Positions 1-8,104 of a DNA stretch of 13,655 nucleotides are shown here, in pieces. Position 1 is the stretch's first letter. Each line of letters starts with the position of its first letter. Source of the stretch: Firmicutes bacterium UBA5499. GTDB taxonomy: Bacteria > Bacillota > DTU084. The notes beneath the pieces are model-generated. The model saw only the letters and a program-made list of their open reading frames with translations, was not told where the DNA came from and searched no databases. The DNA is taken from the NCBI GenBank assembly GCA_002426275.1, contig DIPB01000110.1, positions 1,902-15,556 of the forward strand. Reading direction: 5' to 3'. Made by a program: the position numbers and the translations under genes.

Positions 1-792
1 GGGCTCATCGGTCAGCTGCAGCCAATTCAAACCCAGATTAAAGGCAGAATGTGGAGCCAAATTGAGCCCGGCAGCTTTCAAGAATCGATCAGCCGGATCG
101 CTGCTCACCCTAGCCACCAGTCCAGTCAGTTTCAAATCTTCTATGGCATACTCTCCTTTGAGCCCCTCCAGCTTTCGATTCGAGCCGACTATATTCTGCC
201 ATAAATCGTTATCTGTTCTCTGTACGCTAAAAAGCGGGGATTCGTATTGCGGCGCACTCTGCGCATAATATAAGGTCAGCGGTGTAAGGTGCGCCCAATA
301 TGTTCCCACATTCATGCTGAGCTGATTCAAGTTGGCGCGGATGGCTACGTTTTCCGTACGAAAAGAGCTGCTGCCGGCCCAAGTCAGCGTAGCTACCAAA
401 TCTGTACCCACTTCTATCTGTGGAACCACTTTGCCCACAAGCGACATTTTCATGATTTGATTGGACTTGCTGCCTGCTGTCTGGGCTTTATTTTCAACCG
501 GATCATACCACAGCGGACGACCGAGAAAGTCTAGTCCCGCATCTTTTCCGGCTCCGTCGATGCGGAGTTTCTTGAGTGTCACGCGGCTATATCCATTGAT
601 TCTCAATTGCTCCGCCATAAATGCCACGGCGCTCTGTTCACGTTTCAACTGGTTAAGCTCATTATTCAGCGTTGAGAGCTGGGAACGAAGTTCAAGCAAA
701 TCCTGATCATAATTCTGAACAGCTTTGCTTTCCGTGCCCCACAGCGATACGATCAGCAACGTTACGATTAAAAAAGGAACGGTTTTTTTCAT
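1..792 (-). CDS. Coiled-coil, beta-rich envelope protein, 3' truncated (gene G)
   Basis: The frame is open to the left edge; 264 residues are visible from the ATG at 792, which has an AGGGAG ribosome site eight bases upstream. The signal peptide is about 1-24 (KKTVPFLIVTLLIVSLWG core, cut near ESKA). Residues about 28-63 form a predicted coiled coil (LLELRSQLSTLNNELNQLKR). After it come short amphipathic strands (YSRVTLKKLRIDGAG, MKMSLVGKVVPQIEVGTDLVA, LSMNVGTYWAHLTPLTLYYAQ, FNLGLNWLQL) that suggest an outer membrane barrel. The layout of signal peptide, short coiled coil and beta-rich body matches gene F just upstream, so the two may be distant paralogues or partners. The visible half shows no enzyme motif and I do not recognise the family. 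Confidence 0.72.
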   Translation of the reverse strand, partial: MKKTVPFLIVTLLIVSLWGTESKAVQNYDQDLLELRSQLSTLNNELNQLKREQSAVAFMAEQLRINGYSRVTLKKLRIDGAGKDAGLDFLGRPLWYDPVENKAQTAGSKSNQIMKMSLVGKVVPQIEVGTDLVATLTWAGSSSFRTENVAIRANLNQLSMNVGTYWAHLTPLTLYYAQSAPQYESPLFSVQRTDNDLWQNIVGSNRKLEGLKGEYAIEDLKLTGLVARVSSDPADRFLKAAGLNLAPHSAFNLGLNWLQLTDEP

Positions 793-804
793 CTCATTCA
801 CTCC

Positions 805-2934
805 CTAAAATCCGCTCTTATACTGCAAAGAAAAGCTTGTGTCTGGTTCAGTTCCTTTGCGCCTCATATTATATCTCATCGTTAGGCTTAAGTTCTGCCA
901 TAGCGCGGCGCTCAGCTTGATCTGCTGCCGCTTCAGATCGCTTTTCAGCCCTGCTGTTTCATAAAGGCCAGAGCCGTAATACCAGGAAAGCAGATAGCCA
1001 GATTTAAAATTCCAATCCACGTTAACATAGGGCAGAAGTTCTTTTTCTAAAACACCGCTGCCTGCGACGATCCCTCCGAAATCGCTGATCCGGAAGCCGA
1101 CTTTCAGCGTCAGATCTCCAACTGCTGCCGGAAGAACGCTCAGATCGGCAATTTTCTCTCGTGCATCCAAATCGGAGCCTTTATTCAGATATTCGGCCAA
1201 TTTTAGACCGTAAGCCAGACCTTTGGGAGCCTGAATGTAAAGATAACCGTCATCGACGTTATAATATAAATAGGGATGAGCAGAGTTGGTGGCTACAACT
1301 ACCCGACCGCCTATCTGCCGGACCTGCCCATTCCAGCCGTCAGCAATTCCAGTATACAAATAGAGCCGATCTCTGCTCCTCTTGCCTTGATCATTCCAAA
1401 CCGACGATTGATCGCTCTCCTTGCTCACCGCAACTTTTCCTACCAAAATCTGCTGTTGTCCCATAGCCCAAAGGCGAAAATCCGTTCCGCCTTTCTGTCT
1501 GCCTCTGAAGGCTACGTTATTCAATTTAAAACTTGCGGTTTTCCATGTCTTGCTGTCCGTCAGATTTACAACTCCAGCTTGTCTGTAAATGGCGGATTGG
1601 GAATCTCCATAATTGGAATCGTATTCCAAAACCAGCTGGCCGGTCCCTTCATCAAAATATTCCACGCTCGCGCTTGCCTCTGCTGAAGCTATGCTGGGCA
1701 GAGTCAGCTTGCCTGTCCAGTCCAGACCGCGATAAGCAAAATTGCGAGCTGTTCCCGAATCCGAAACGAGTTCCCGGCCGCGCTCAAACTCCAGCACGGC
1801 TTTACCCCAATCTTTTACGGACAGCTGGCCGCTCTGTATTTTGAGCCAGCAACTATTTCCCAAATAATCCGGCTCCAGCGGATCTTCTTCCCACCGATAG
1901 ATAAAGTCTTCCGTTAAAGGACGGATTGCCGTGCCGGCAGTGGGATAATCAGCGCTGACGAGATAAAAATTGAACCCAACGGGCATGTTCTTAGAGCTGC
2001 CGTTCATCTTCAGCGCATAATTGAGGCTCCGATTTTCATTGCCCGTGATATTCGAAGAGGCAATGTTGAGCTGTCCTTCTCCGTTGAGACGGATCTCTTG
2101 GCTCCAAAGCCTGCCCCCAAAATTATAGTCCACCCCTATGGTATTGCTTGCGGAAAAGGCGCGCTCTTGTTGGACTGAGCTTCTGTCATCGAATGAACTG
2201 AATAATGATAACCCCAAGCTCCCGCCCTTGATTGGCAGCGCTGTCTTCGTGTGCAAGAGATACTTATCATACGCTTTGCCATAACCGCTTCTTTGTTTGG
2301 AAAGTAAGATATTCCAGTTGCTGCCAAAAGCCATTGCGTTCAGCAGGATTCCTTTCAAAGCAGCGTTAGGATCTTTATCTAAGGCGCTCTCCCGCGAAGC
2401 TTTGTAAAAAAGGAACGGAGTGCTGGAATACCAAATATCTCCTAAAGTGAGTCGGACTCCTTGTCCTACGGGCAGCTGGGTAGAAAGGCTAAATTCCCGA
2501 TCGTGCAACCTGGTAATATGGTCCTGTGAATTGCCCATGCCATCCTGCATATATAACATTACGCTCAACCTGCTCACTGAATCAGGACGCGGATAAATTC
2601 GCAGCGCATTGAAAATATAAGGCAGCCAGCCTCCGGCAGTGGAATAGCTGATCATGCCGCGGGCGTCGGATTTGATGCTCAAACTGGCGCGTTCTGTTTT
2701 GATGGCATCGCGCGTTGCGTTAAGTCCTTGCCGTAAACCGGCCAATTCTTTTTCCGTAAGCTTAATTTTTCCCTTTAAATCAAGGATCTGATTTTCGAGC
2801 TCTGTTTCTTGGCCAACCTGTGAAGACAAAACCGTCTCCGGCATGGTTTCATCTTCAGGCAAGTTCTCAGCTTTCCCCAGCGGAACGAGAAGCAGGAGTA
2901 GGCTAAAAAACACCATCCCTATGCGTCTTGCCAC
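805..2934 (-). CDS. Coiled-coil and beta-barrel outer membrane protein with internal galactose-binding-like module (gene F)
   Basis: Predicted 709 residues; GTG start with GGGGGAGGT seven bases upstream. Signal peptide about 1-22, then an acidic linker and a predicted coiled coil (about 42-85, leucine/isoleucine heptads such as LENQILDLKGKIK). A long beta-strand-rich region follows (LTLGDIWYSSTPFLFY, GLSLFSSFDD, LNYALKMNG). Residues about 415-505 resemble a galactose-binding-like jelly roll seen in accessory parts of glycosidases (VEYFDEGTG, LEYDSN, TWKTASFKLN, DFRLW near 485, GKVAVSK). The C-terminal third returns to strands (YVNVDWNFKSGYLLSWYYGSG, LTMRYNMRRKG) and ends in a terminal Phe (SLQYKSGF), the usual beta-signal of outer membrane barrels. 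Likely an outer membrane protein that binds or admits sugar. I do not recognise a named family. It starts 27 bases after gene E and its stop lies 12 bases before gene G. Confidence 0.78.
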   Translation of the reverse strand: MARRIGMVFFSLLLLLVPLGKAENLPEDETMPETVLSSQVGQETELENQILDLKGKIKLTEKELAGLRQGLNATRDAIKTERASLSIKSDARGMISYSTAGGWLPYIFNALRIYPRPDSVSRLSVMLYMQDGMGNSQDHITRLHDREFSLSTQLPVGQGVRLTLGDIWYSSTPFLFYKASRESALDKDPNAALKGILLNAMAFGSNWNILLSKQRSGYGKAYDKYLLHTKTALPIKGGSLGLSLFSSFDDRSSVQQERAFSASNTIGVDYNFGGRLWSQEIRLNGEGQLNIASSNITGNENRSLNYALKMNGSSKNMPVGFNFYLVSADYPTAGTAIRPLTEDFIYRWEEDPLEPDYLGNSCWLKIQSGQLSVKDWGKAVLEFERGRELVSDSGTARNFAYRGLDWTGKLTLPSIASAEASASVEYFDEGTGQLVLEYDSNYGDSQSAIYRQAGVVNLTDSKTWKTASFKLNNVAFRGRQKGGTDFRLWAMGQQQILVGKVAVSKESDQSSVWNDQGKRSRDRLYLYTGIADGWNGQVRQIGGRVVVATNSAHPYLYYNVDDGYLYIQAPKGLAYGLKLAEYLNKGSDLDAREKIADLSVLPAAVGDLTLKVGFRISDFGGIVAGSGVLEKELLPYVNVDWNFKSGYLLSWYYGSGLYETAGLKSDLKRQQIKLSAALWQNLSLTMRYNMRRKGTEPDTSFSLQYKSGF

Positions 2935-2941
2935 TACGCTT

Positions 2942-2950
2942 ACCTCCCCC
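2942..2950 (-). promoter_or_regulatory. Ribosome binding site supporting the GTG start of gene F
   Basis: GGGGGAGGT followed by a seven-base spacer and GTG. The next in-frame ATG (codon 7) would cut the basic start off the signal peptide and is too far from the site, so GTG is preferred. Confidence 0.7.
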
Positions 2951-2961
2951 GAATTTCTTTC

Positions 2962-3843
2962 CTAAAACGTAAAACCTATTGATATCCGCTGGGCATCCCC
3001 GGACTCCTGAACAATGTAAGCATAATCGGCAGTATAGAGGCTCGCTCTGATGCCAATGCCTCCCGTATAGGCGCCCGCACCATAGCCTGCCCTAAGCCGC
3101 AGGGAATCAGTGACCCGATATTCCACGCCCGCGCGAAATTTCAAGCTGTTGCAGATCTCGCTGAGATCGCAGGTAAAGACGGTTTTCGGTTCCTGCCAAG
3201 CGATCCCCACTGTCAGATCCGTAGCCAGGGAGCTTTTCGATTTTCTTGCGGTCCCATCTTCTTCGACTGTGCCCGTTAAATTGGCAAAAACGTCTCTTGC
3301 AGCCAGCCCTAAATTCAATTTGGGATTTATTCTGAACTGAACGCCCGCATCTATTCCCAGGCCTCTTTCCTTGATATTGAGGCTTTCATCTCCACCGGCG
3401 AAAAAATTATACTTCAGATTGACTCCCCACAAGAGCTCTTTATTTTTCATCGATGTTTGCCCTTTGGCAAAAGACAGCAAATATTTGCCTTCGCGATAAG
3501 GGAAACTGCCGAAGGCCGCACTGGCATCCAAACTCTGCCACGCCGCTCCCACGGCAAGATCGTTCTTTAGCGGCTGCACAAAGCTGAGCCAGTTATAATT
3601 AATTCCCAGCCCCAGAAGATCAGACTGAGTGCTGGACAGCTGCCTGCTTTGCAGTTGAGCCAAACCGGCTGGATTCCAATAAGTGGCGTCCGCATCGTCG
3701 GCCAACGCGACAAAGGCTCCGCCCATGGACAATGCCCTTGCCCCTACACCTATTGCGGGAAACGCGCCCCGCTCTGAAGCGGCAATAATTCCTGAGCTAA
3801 GAAAAAACAACGTCAAAGCAACCTTAAATGTCTTTTTAAACAT
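2962..3843 (-). CDS. PorV/PorQ-like outer membrane beta-barrel protein (gene E)
   Basis: Predicted 293 residues; ATG start with GGGAGGT seven bases upstream. Signal peptide about 1-22. The mature N-terminus has the hallmark of the PorV/PorQ (UPF0164-like) family: GARALSMGGAFVALADD followed by ATYWNPAGLA (about residues 33-62). The rest is alternating beta strands (LGLGINYNWLSF, YLLSFAKG, LKYNFFAGGDESLNIKERGLGIDAG, FRAGVEYRV, LRLRAGYGAGAYTGGIG) and ends in an aromatic outer membrane signal (SIGFTF). In Bacteroidetes, PorV is an outer membrane part of the type IX secretion machinery that shuttles cargo with C-terminal sorting domains. Relatives in other phyla have unknown roles. Lying directly after two genes with FlgD-like tails, it may take part in their export or surface attachment; a general porin-like role is the alternative. 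Confidence 0.85.
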   Translation of the reverse strand: MFKKTFKVALTLFFLSSGIIAASERGAFPAIGVGARALSMGGAFVALADDADATYWNPAGLAQLQSRQLSSTQSDLLGLGINYNWLSFVQPLKNDLAVGAAWQSLDASAAFGSFPYREGKYLLSFAKGQTSMKNKELLWGVNLKYNFFAGGDESLNIKERGLGIDAGVQFRINPKLNLGLAARDVFANLTGTVEEDGTARKSKSSLATDLTVGIAWQEPKTVFTCDLSEICNSLKFRAGVEYRVTDSLRLRAGYGAGAYTGGIGIRASLYTADYAYIVQESGDAQRISIGFTF

Positions 3844-3870
3844 GTCTCTTACCTCCCGGCTTCATAATCG

Positions 3871-4803
3871 TCAATAAATGACGCTGAGCATCTTCCTTTT
3901 CATCAAAGCGCCCAACTGGGAGCTTACCCCTTTGACTACCACCACATAAACGCCTTTAGCCACAATCCTGCCCCGCGAGTCCTTCCCATCCCACTCTGCC
4001 TGACAAGTCCCGATCACATTTTGGAGATTATTGCTTTGCCAGACTAAACTTCCGGCCAAATTATAAATGCACAACTGCGCGGCGCTCGCCTGAGCTACGG
4101 CATATGAGACTACAAGTTTCCCCTTCTGGGGATTGTAAGGGTTTTGCGATAGGGTTAAATCTTCCACTAATAACACCGGCTGCACGCTGATGTCAGTCAC
4201 ATAAACCGCATGCGGAAAACCAGCGTTATTGCCGCGGCTGATGAAATCTACGGTATAGTCTCTGATCCCTGATTTTGCAGGGATCACAGCGTTATATTGC
4301 ACCCAATCAGCAGTCGGGGCCATAGACGAGAAGCTATGATAATAAGACGCAGTCCCAGTATCCCCCTGAAACCAGCCCGTGCGGGCGGCGTAATTAATTG
4401 TCTCGCCTGCTTTTTCCCAGGCCAAACCATTGTAAAACCAATTGCCGGCTTTTTCCCGCAAACGAAACTGCAAGCCCGTATTGGCGTTGGCGGTTTTAAA
4501 CCAAAATGAAACCTTAAATGCGGCCACGCCATCTGGAACCGTAAAATCTTGTTTTACGCCAGGCACTCCTCGATCCGATGCTTCCACCCACTGCAGCAAC
4601 ATACAGCTTTGGGCGTTTCTATGAACATCTGTTGTCCTGACGACGGAACTCTGGCTGAAAGGATATACTGTCCAGCCGTCCGTGCTCTCCATGTTGCCAT
4701 TCACTATCAGTTCCACCGCCAGGGCGCTATGCCAGCCGAGGAGCAATCCCGCAAGCATTAATCGCGTCAACAGCTTGCCTTTTCTTAAAATCAACAAGTT
4801 CAC
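3871..4803 (-). CDS. Secreted small carbohydrate-binding-like protein with FlgD-like C-terminal domain (gene D)
   Basis: Predicted 310 residues. It reads like a minimal version of gene C. A signal peptide (about 1-29, cut near HSALA) is followed by one jelly-roll module (about 30-212) with the family marks RGVPGVKQDF, NWFYNG, TGWFQGDTGT and VYVTDI, then a C-terminal FlgD-like Ig domain (about 215-310) with NPYNPQKGK, IYNLAGSLV, AEWDGKDSRG and a basic end KRKMLSVIY. No catalytic motif is seen, so I infer a carbohydrate-binding surface protein. The start is uncertain: GTG at 4803 has GAGGGAAGGGA directly upstream, a rather short spacing, and TTG codons 3 and 4 would be better spaced. All give essentially the same signal peptide. 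It starts 22 bases after the stop of gene C. Confidence 0.8.
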   Translation of the reverse strand: MNLLILRKGKLLTRLMLAGLLLGWHSALAVELIVNGNMESTDGWTVYPFSQSSVVRTTDVHRNAQSCMLLQWVEASDRGVPGVKQDFTVPDGVAAFKVSFWFKTANANTGLQFRLREKAGNWFYNGLAWEKAGETINYAARTGWFQGDTGTASYYHSFSSMAPTADWVQYNAVIPAKSGIRDYTVDFISRGNNAGFPHAVYVTDISVQPVLLVEDLTLSQNPYNPQKGKLVVSYAVAQASAAQLCIYNLAGSLVWQSNNLQNVIGTCQAEWDGKDSRGRIVAKGVYVVVVKGVSSQLGALMKRKMLSVIY

Positions 4804-4825
4804 TCCCTTCCCTCATCTGGAGCTC

Positions 4826-7800
4826 TCACCGAATCACCATAATCATTCTTTTGATTTCCACTTCTCCCTCATATTCAAGGCTTTTGGCCACCAAGCGCAG
4901 CAGATATGGACCTGTGGGCACAAGTTTGCCGGAGTTGTCTTCGCCGTTCCACGCTATAACTTGCGTGCCTGCAGGACAATAATCCAGCTTGATCTCTTTG
5001 ACCAGATTCCCAGCCAGATTATAGATGGCGATCTTCACAGACCCGGCCTGCCGCAAGACAAAATTGATATTCAGTTGCTCCCTGCGCAGATCTCTATTGG
5101 GAGAAAAGGGATTCGGCGCCAGGACAAAGCCGGAGATGTCAAACGTACTTTCATCTATGGCAGCGATGGTGAAAGTTCCACTGGCGGCTTGAGAGCGGTT
5201 GTCCGCCAAGTCCACAGCCTGCACTTGCCAAAACCAGTCGCCTATGGCCAGCGTCTGAGGCAGCAGGTAGGCATTCTCCAATACCTCCACCGGCTCCGAC
5301 ATTTGCTCCTGCGCGCTGCCGTAGGAGAACAAATAGTAGACTGCATCTGAAACTTTCTCCCAGCTGAATTTCAGCGGTTTATTCGGTTCGATGATGATTT
5401 CATTGAGCGGATAAACCAAAAGCGGCGAGAGCGACGGCGCGTTTTTCACCCTGATCTGCCCTGCATAATAAGGTTCCGCATCGTCATCTACAAAAAGCTT
5501 ATACGTATAAAGGCCATCCGGAACGTATTGCCCGTCCGCCGAATACGTACCATCCCAGAACATTGTGAGCTCAGATGCTTGCTGCGGCTCTTCGGTCTGC
5601 CGGTAAATCTCCCTGCCGTTCGCGGCGAAAACCGCCAACTTAACGCTTCCCTCTTTTAAGTAGAAAGATAACCACAGCTTCCCTTTAGTCTGCAAAGGAT
5701 TTTTCGGTGAAATTAAAGTGCCGTTTTCAACAGTCACGATGCCCAGCTTCAAATTCTCATCGTAATTTACTTTCAAAGCGCCGGAAGGCTCCCCTTTGTT
5801 TCCCAGCGCATCGCTGCCGATAACCAAGATTTCAGTCAGGCCATCTCCCAAAGTGACCAGATAAGAAAAAGCTCCTGTTATATCTGTGGTCGTGGCATAT
5901 TCCGCTGTGCCGGCAGTGGTTTTGATATAAACCGTAACCGGTGCCAAAGGCTCACCTGTGGTCCCTTTGATGATTATCTCCCTAAGGTTGTGATAAAGCT
6001 CGTCGCCGTTTGCCTGCGGTTCGGTAATCTGCGCCGCAGGACCGTCATTTTTAATGGCCACAGGCAAAGTGGCGGACGCGGCGATCTTGCCGTCGCCGTC
6101 CCGGGCGACTACTCTGATGGTGTAATTTCCAGTCTGGACAAAACCTTCTCCGCTGCTCCCGTCCCATTGAGCCGAGCGCACGCCGTATAACAAAACGTTA
6201 TCCACTAAAATTGCCACCAAATTTCCCCCGGCGTCTAGAATTTCCAGCGTCACTCTTGCGCTTGGAGAAACGGCGAACTGGATCTGCGTTGCTTTTACAG
6301 TGGCATCCGCGCCTGTGGAAAAGCTTTCCCGACTGCTGGTGAAAGCACTGATGGTTATGGGGACATTCTCCCGTTCCAGTTCAAGATCTTTGCTATTCGC
6401 GCCGGAGAGGACCGTACACTCCTCAACATAGTTCTTATATTGCGGCAACGATACCCTGAGCGTATATGCTCCGGGCAAAATCTGGTCAAAAGCATAGTTC
6501 CCTTGCTCATCGCTTTGCGCGGTGTAGACCACAAGCGCGCTGGTCTTGTTAACGTAGCTCACCTGGGCGCCGGGCAAGAGCGCGGGCAAATTGGTAGCCG
6601 CATCCCGGACTTTGCCCGCGACGCTGGCCACGCTGGAATGGACGAATTTCACAGTCACATCATCCACAAAGACTTTCTGCTCGCCGGCATCGCCGCCGCG
6701 TCCCAAAAAGTCAATGGTGTAGTTGCTGATCCCCACCTTCAGCGGCACCACCAAACTCGCTTCCGCCCAATCTGTCCGTCCCACCTGAGCAAACGTATAA
6801 TACTGAGAATTGGTGCCCTGATCGCCTTGCGCCCAACCTGTACGTCCCACGCGATTGATTTCTCCGGCCGCCTGCAGCCACTGAGCGCCGCCATAATACC
6901 AGAGATTGCCGCCGGCTCCGCTTTCTCGAACCCGCATCCGCAGGCCGGAGTCGTTATTCACAGCTTTATACCAAAACGTGATCAGCATCGCTTCCGCGCC
7001 CGCAGGCGTGGAAAACTCCTGCATCACCCCTGGCACTCCCCTGTCTGCGGCTTCATTGCGTTTCCAGTTCAAGACAATAGCTTTACTTCCGCTGTGAGCA
7101 TCGCTTCCATCCATACCGGTTGCGGTCGTTACCTGGCTAAAAGTATAGATTCCCCAGCTGCCGACGCCTTCGCAGTCGCCATTGCTGATTAAATTGCCGG
7201 AAGAAATATAGGCCGGCAAAAGAATAACCGCATATTCCTTGCCGTCGGCAGCGATGGTGCCCTGGTAATCTCCATAGCCGTCTAAAGAGGCATGAATGTC
7301 ATAAGTGCCAGGTTCAAGGCCTGTAACTTCAAATTTTCCATCCGGCCCGCTTGTGAGCGGCGCCGAAGACCCTATTTGAATCTGAACGCCCACTAGAGGC
7401 CGCGCTGCCACATCTTGAACTTGACCTCTGATTATGCCTTCGCCAGTGACGCTTACATCATCCACATACACCTTCTGCTCGCCGGCATCGCTGCCGCGGC
7501 CCAGAAAGTCAATGGTGTAGCTGGTTATCCCTGCCTTCGTTGGCACCTGAAGCTCATACTTGGTCCATTCCGTTACCCCGACTTGGGCGAAAGTATTGTA
7601 TTTGGAATTTGTTCCCTTATCGCCTTGCGCCCAGCCCGAACGCGCCGCGAAATTGATCTCTTCGGTCGCCTGCTGCCACTGCGCGCCGTCATAATACCAA
7701 AGCCCGCTTTTTCCGCCGCTCTCCCGCAGCCGGAAACGCAAGCCGGAATTAGCATCAGCCGATTTATACCAAAAGGAAATATGCAAAACGGCCGTTCCAG

Positions 7801-8062
7801 AAGGGATCGTAAATTCCTGTTTGACTCCCGGCACGCCACGGTCCGCGGCTTCGTTGCGCTTCCAGTTCAAAAGATACGAACTCGCGCCGCTATGGAAATC
7901 ATCAGTCGTAGATTTTAACGTTTGCGAATAATTATAAGTTGTCCAGCTGCCAGTCTCCTCAAAGCCTGGGTTCTGCAATAGCTCCGCTGCAAATGCTCCA
8001 ACGGCGCAAAATAAGAGAATCACGCTGAGGCATAACAGAATTGGTTTATTAATCTTGCACAC
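4826..8062 (-). CDS. Secreted multi-domain protein with duplicated carbohydrate-binding-like modules and FlgD-like repeats (gene C)
   Basis: About 1078 residues; no catalytic domain recognised. A GTG at 8071 is also in frame, but the AAGGAAGG ribosome site (8071-8078) overlaps it and sits at a proper distance from the GTG at 8062. Residues below are counted from 8071, so subtract 3 for the chosen start. Signal peptide to about 28; binding-like module 1 (30-209, RGVPGVKQEF, LWYYDG, VYVDDV); carboxypeptidase-regulatory-like domain 1 (about 212-285); module 2 (about 294-472); regulatory-like domain 2 (about 477-565); FlgD-like Ig domain (about 568-672); Ig-like domain (about 677-768); second FlgD-like domain (about 770-876); FN3-like domain (about 879-975); terminal FlgD-like domain (about 978-1081) with PNPFSPN, IYNLAGNLV and a basic-hydrophobic end KRMIMVIR. 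The likely role is a surface binding or scaffold protein that shares ligand with enzymes A and B. The terminal domain could be a sorting signal. Cys22 has no lipobox context, so a lipoprotein is unlikely. Confidence 0.82.
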   Translation of the reverse strand: MCKINKPILLCLSVILLFCAVGAFAAELLQNPGFEETGSWTTYNYSQTLKSTTDDFHSGASSYLLNWKRNEAADRGVPGVKQEFTIPSGTAVLHISFWYKSADANSGLRFRLRESGGKSGLWYYDGAQWQQATEEINFAARSGWAQGDKGTNSKYNTFAQVGVTEWTKYELQVPTKAGITSYTIDFLGRGSDAGEQKVYVDDVSVTGEGIIRGQVQDVAARPLVGVQIQIGSSAPLTSGPDGKFEVTGLEPGTYDIHASLDGYGDYQGTIAADGKEYAVILLPAYISSGNLISNGDCEGVGSWGIYTFSQVTTATGMDGSDAHSGSKAIVLNWKRNEAADRGVPGVMQEFSTPAGAEAMLITFWYKAVNNDSGLRMRVRESGAGGNLWYYGGAQWLQAAGEINRVGRTGWAQGDQGTNSQYYTFAQVGRTDWAEASLVVPLKVGISNYTIDFLGRGGDAGEQKVFVDDVTVKFVHSSVASVAGKVRDAATNLPALLPGAQVSYVNKTSALVVYTAQSDEQGNYAFDQILPGAYTLRVSLPQYKNYVEECTVLSGANSKDLELERENVPITISAFTSSRESFSTGADATVKATQIQFAVSPSARVTLEILDAGGNLVAILVDNVLLYGVRSAQWDGSSGEGFVQTGNYTIRVVARDGDGKIAASATLPVAIKNDGPAAQITEPQANGDELYHNLREIIIKGTTGEPLAPVTVYIKTTAGTAEYATTTDITGAFSYLVTLGDGLTEILVIGSDALGNKGEPSGALKVNYDENLKLGIVTVENGTLISPKNPLQTKGKLWLSFYLKEGSVKLAVFAANGREIYRQTEEPQQASELTMFWDGTYSADGQYVPDGLYTYKLFVDDDAEPYYAGQIRVKNAPSLSPLLVYPLNEIIIEPNKPLKFSWEKVSDAVYYLFSYGSAQEQMSEPVEVLENAYLLPQTLAIGDWFWQVQAVDLADNRSQAASGTFTIAAIDESTFDISGFVLAPNPFSPNRDLRREQLNINFVLRQAGSVKIAIYNLAGNLVKEIKLDYCPAGTQVIAWNGEDNSGKLVPTGPYLLRLVAKSLEYEGEVEIKRMIMVIR
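6657..7102 (-). repeat. Copy 2 of internal duplication in gene C (binding-like module 2)
   Basis: Partner of the copy at 7455-7900, offset 798 bases. It encodes the second jelly-roll module (RGVPGVMQEF, LWYYGG, GDQGTNSQYYTF, VFVDDV). The repeat unit in the protein is binding-like module plus carboxypeptidase-regulatory-like domain, so the duplication probably involved both domains. Confidence 0.82.
7455..7900 (-). repeat. Copy 1 of internal duplication in gene C (binding-like module 1)
   Basis: This stretch matches the copy at about 6657-7102 with a constant offset of 798 bases (266 codons). I checked three anchors: positions 7509, 7621 and 7845 pair with 6711, 6823 and 7047. In 7471-7520 against 6673-6722 only 4 of 50 bases differ. 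Outside this core the two modules stay homologous in protein but have small length changes. Confidence 0.85.
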
Positions 8063-8070
8063 TCCAAACA

Positions 8071-8078
8071 CCTTCCTT
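8071..8078 (-). promoter_or_regulatory. Ribosome binding site that decides the start of gene C
   Basis: AAGGAAGG on the minus strand. It overlaps the GTG at 8071, which therefore cannot be served by it, and lies about eight bases from the GTG at 8062, which I take as the start. Confidence 0.6.
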
Positions 8079-8104
8079 TAAGAGGCAATTTCATCCTAGC
8101 CCAC

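Noticed and set aside
4682..5350. 222-codon open frame on the plus strand
   Set aside because: It is antisense to the end of C and start of D, crosses their junction, and its translation shows no recognisable domain or signal peptide.
6440..7192. 250-codon open frame on the plus strand
   Set aside because: It lies fully antisense to the second binding-like module of gene C, has no ribosome site that stands out, and a similar open antisense frame occurs over module 1. It is a by-product of codon use in the repeat.
7990..8020. Possible lipoprotein signal in gene C (Cys22)
   Set aside because: The residue before Cys is Phe and no lipobox is formed; an ordinary signal peptidase I site follows at AFAA.
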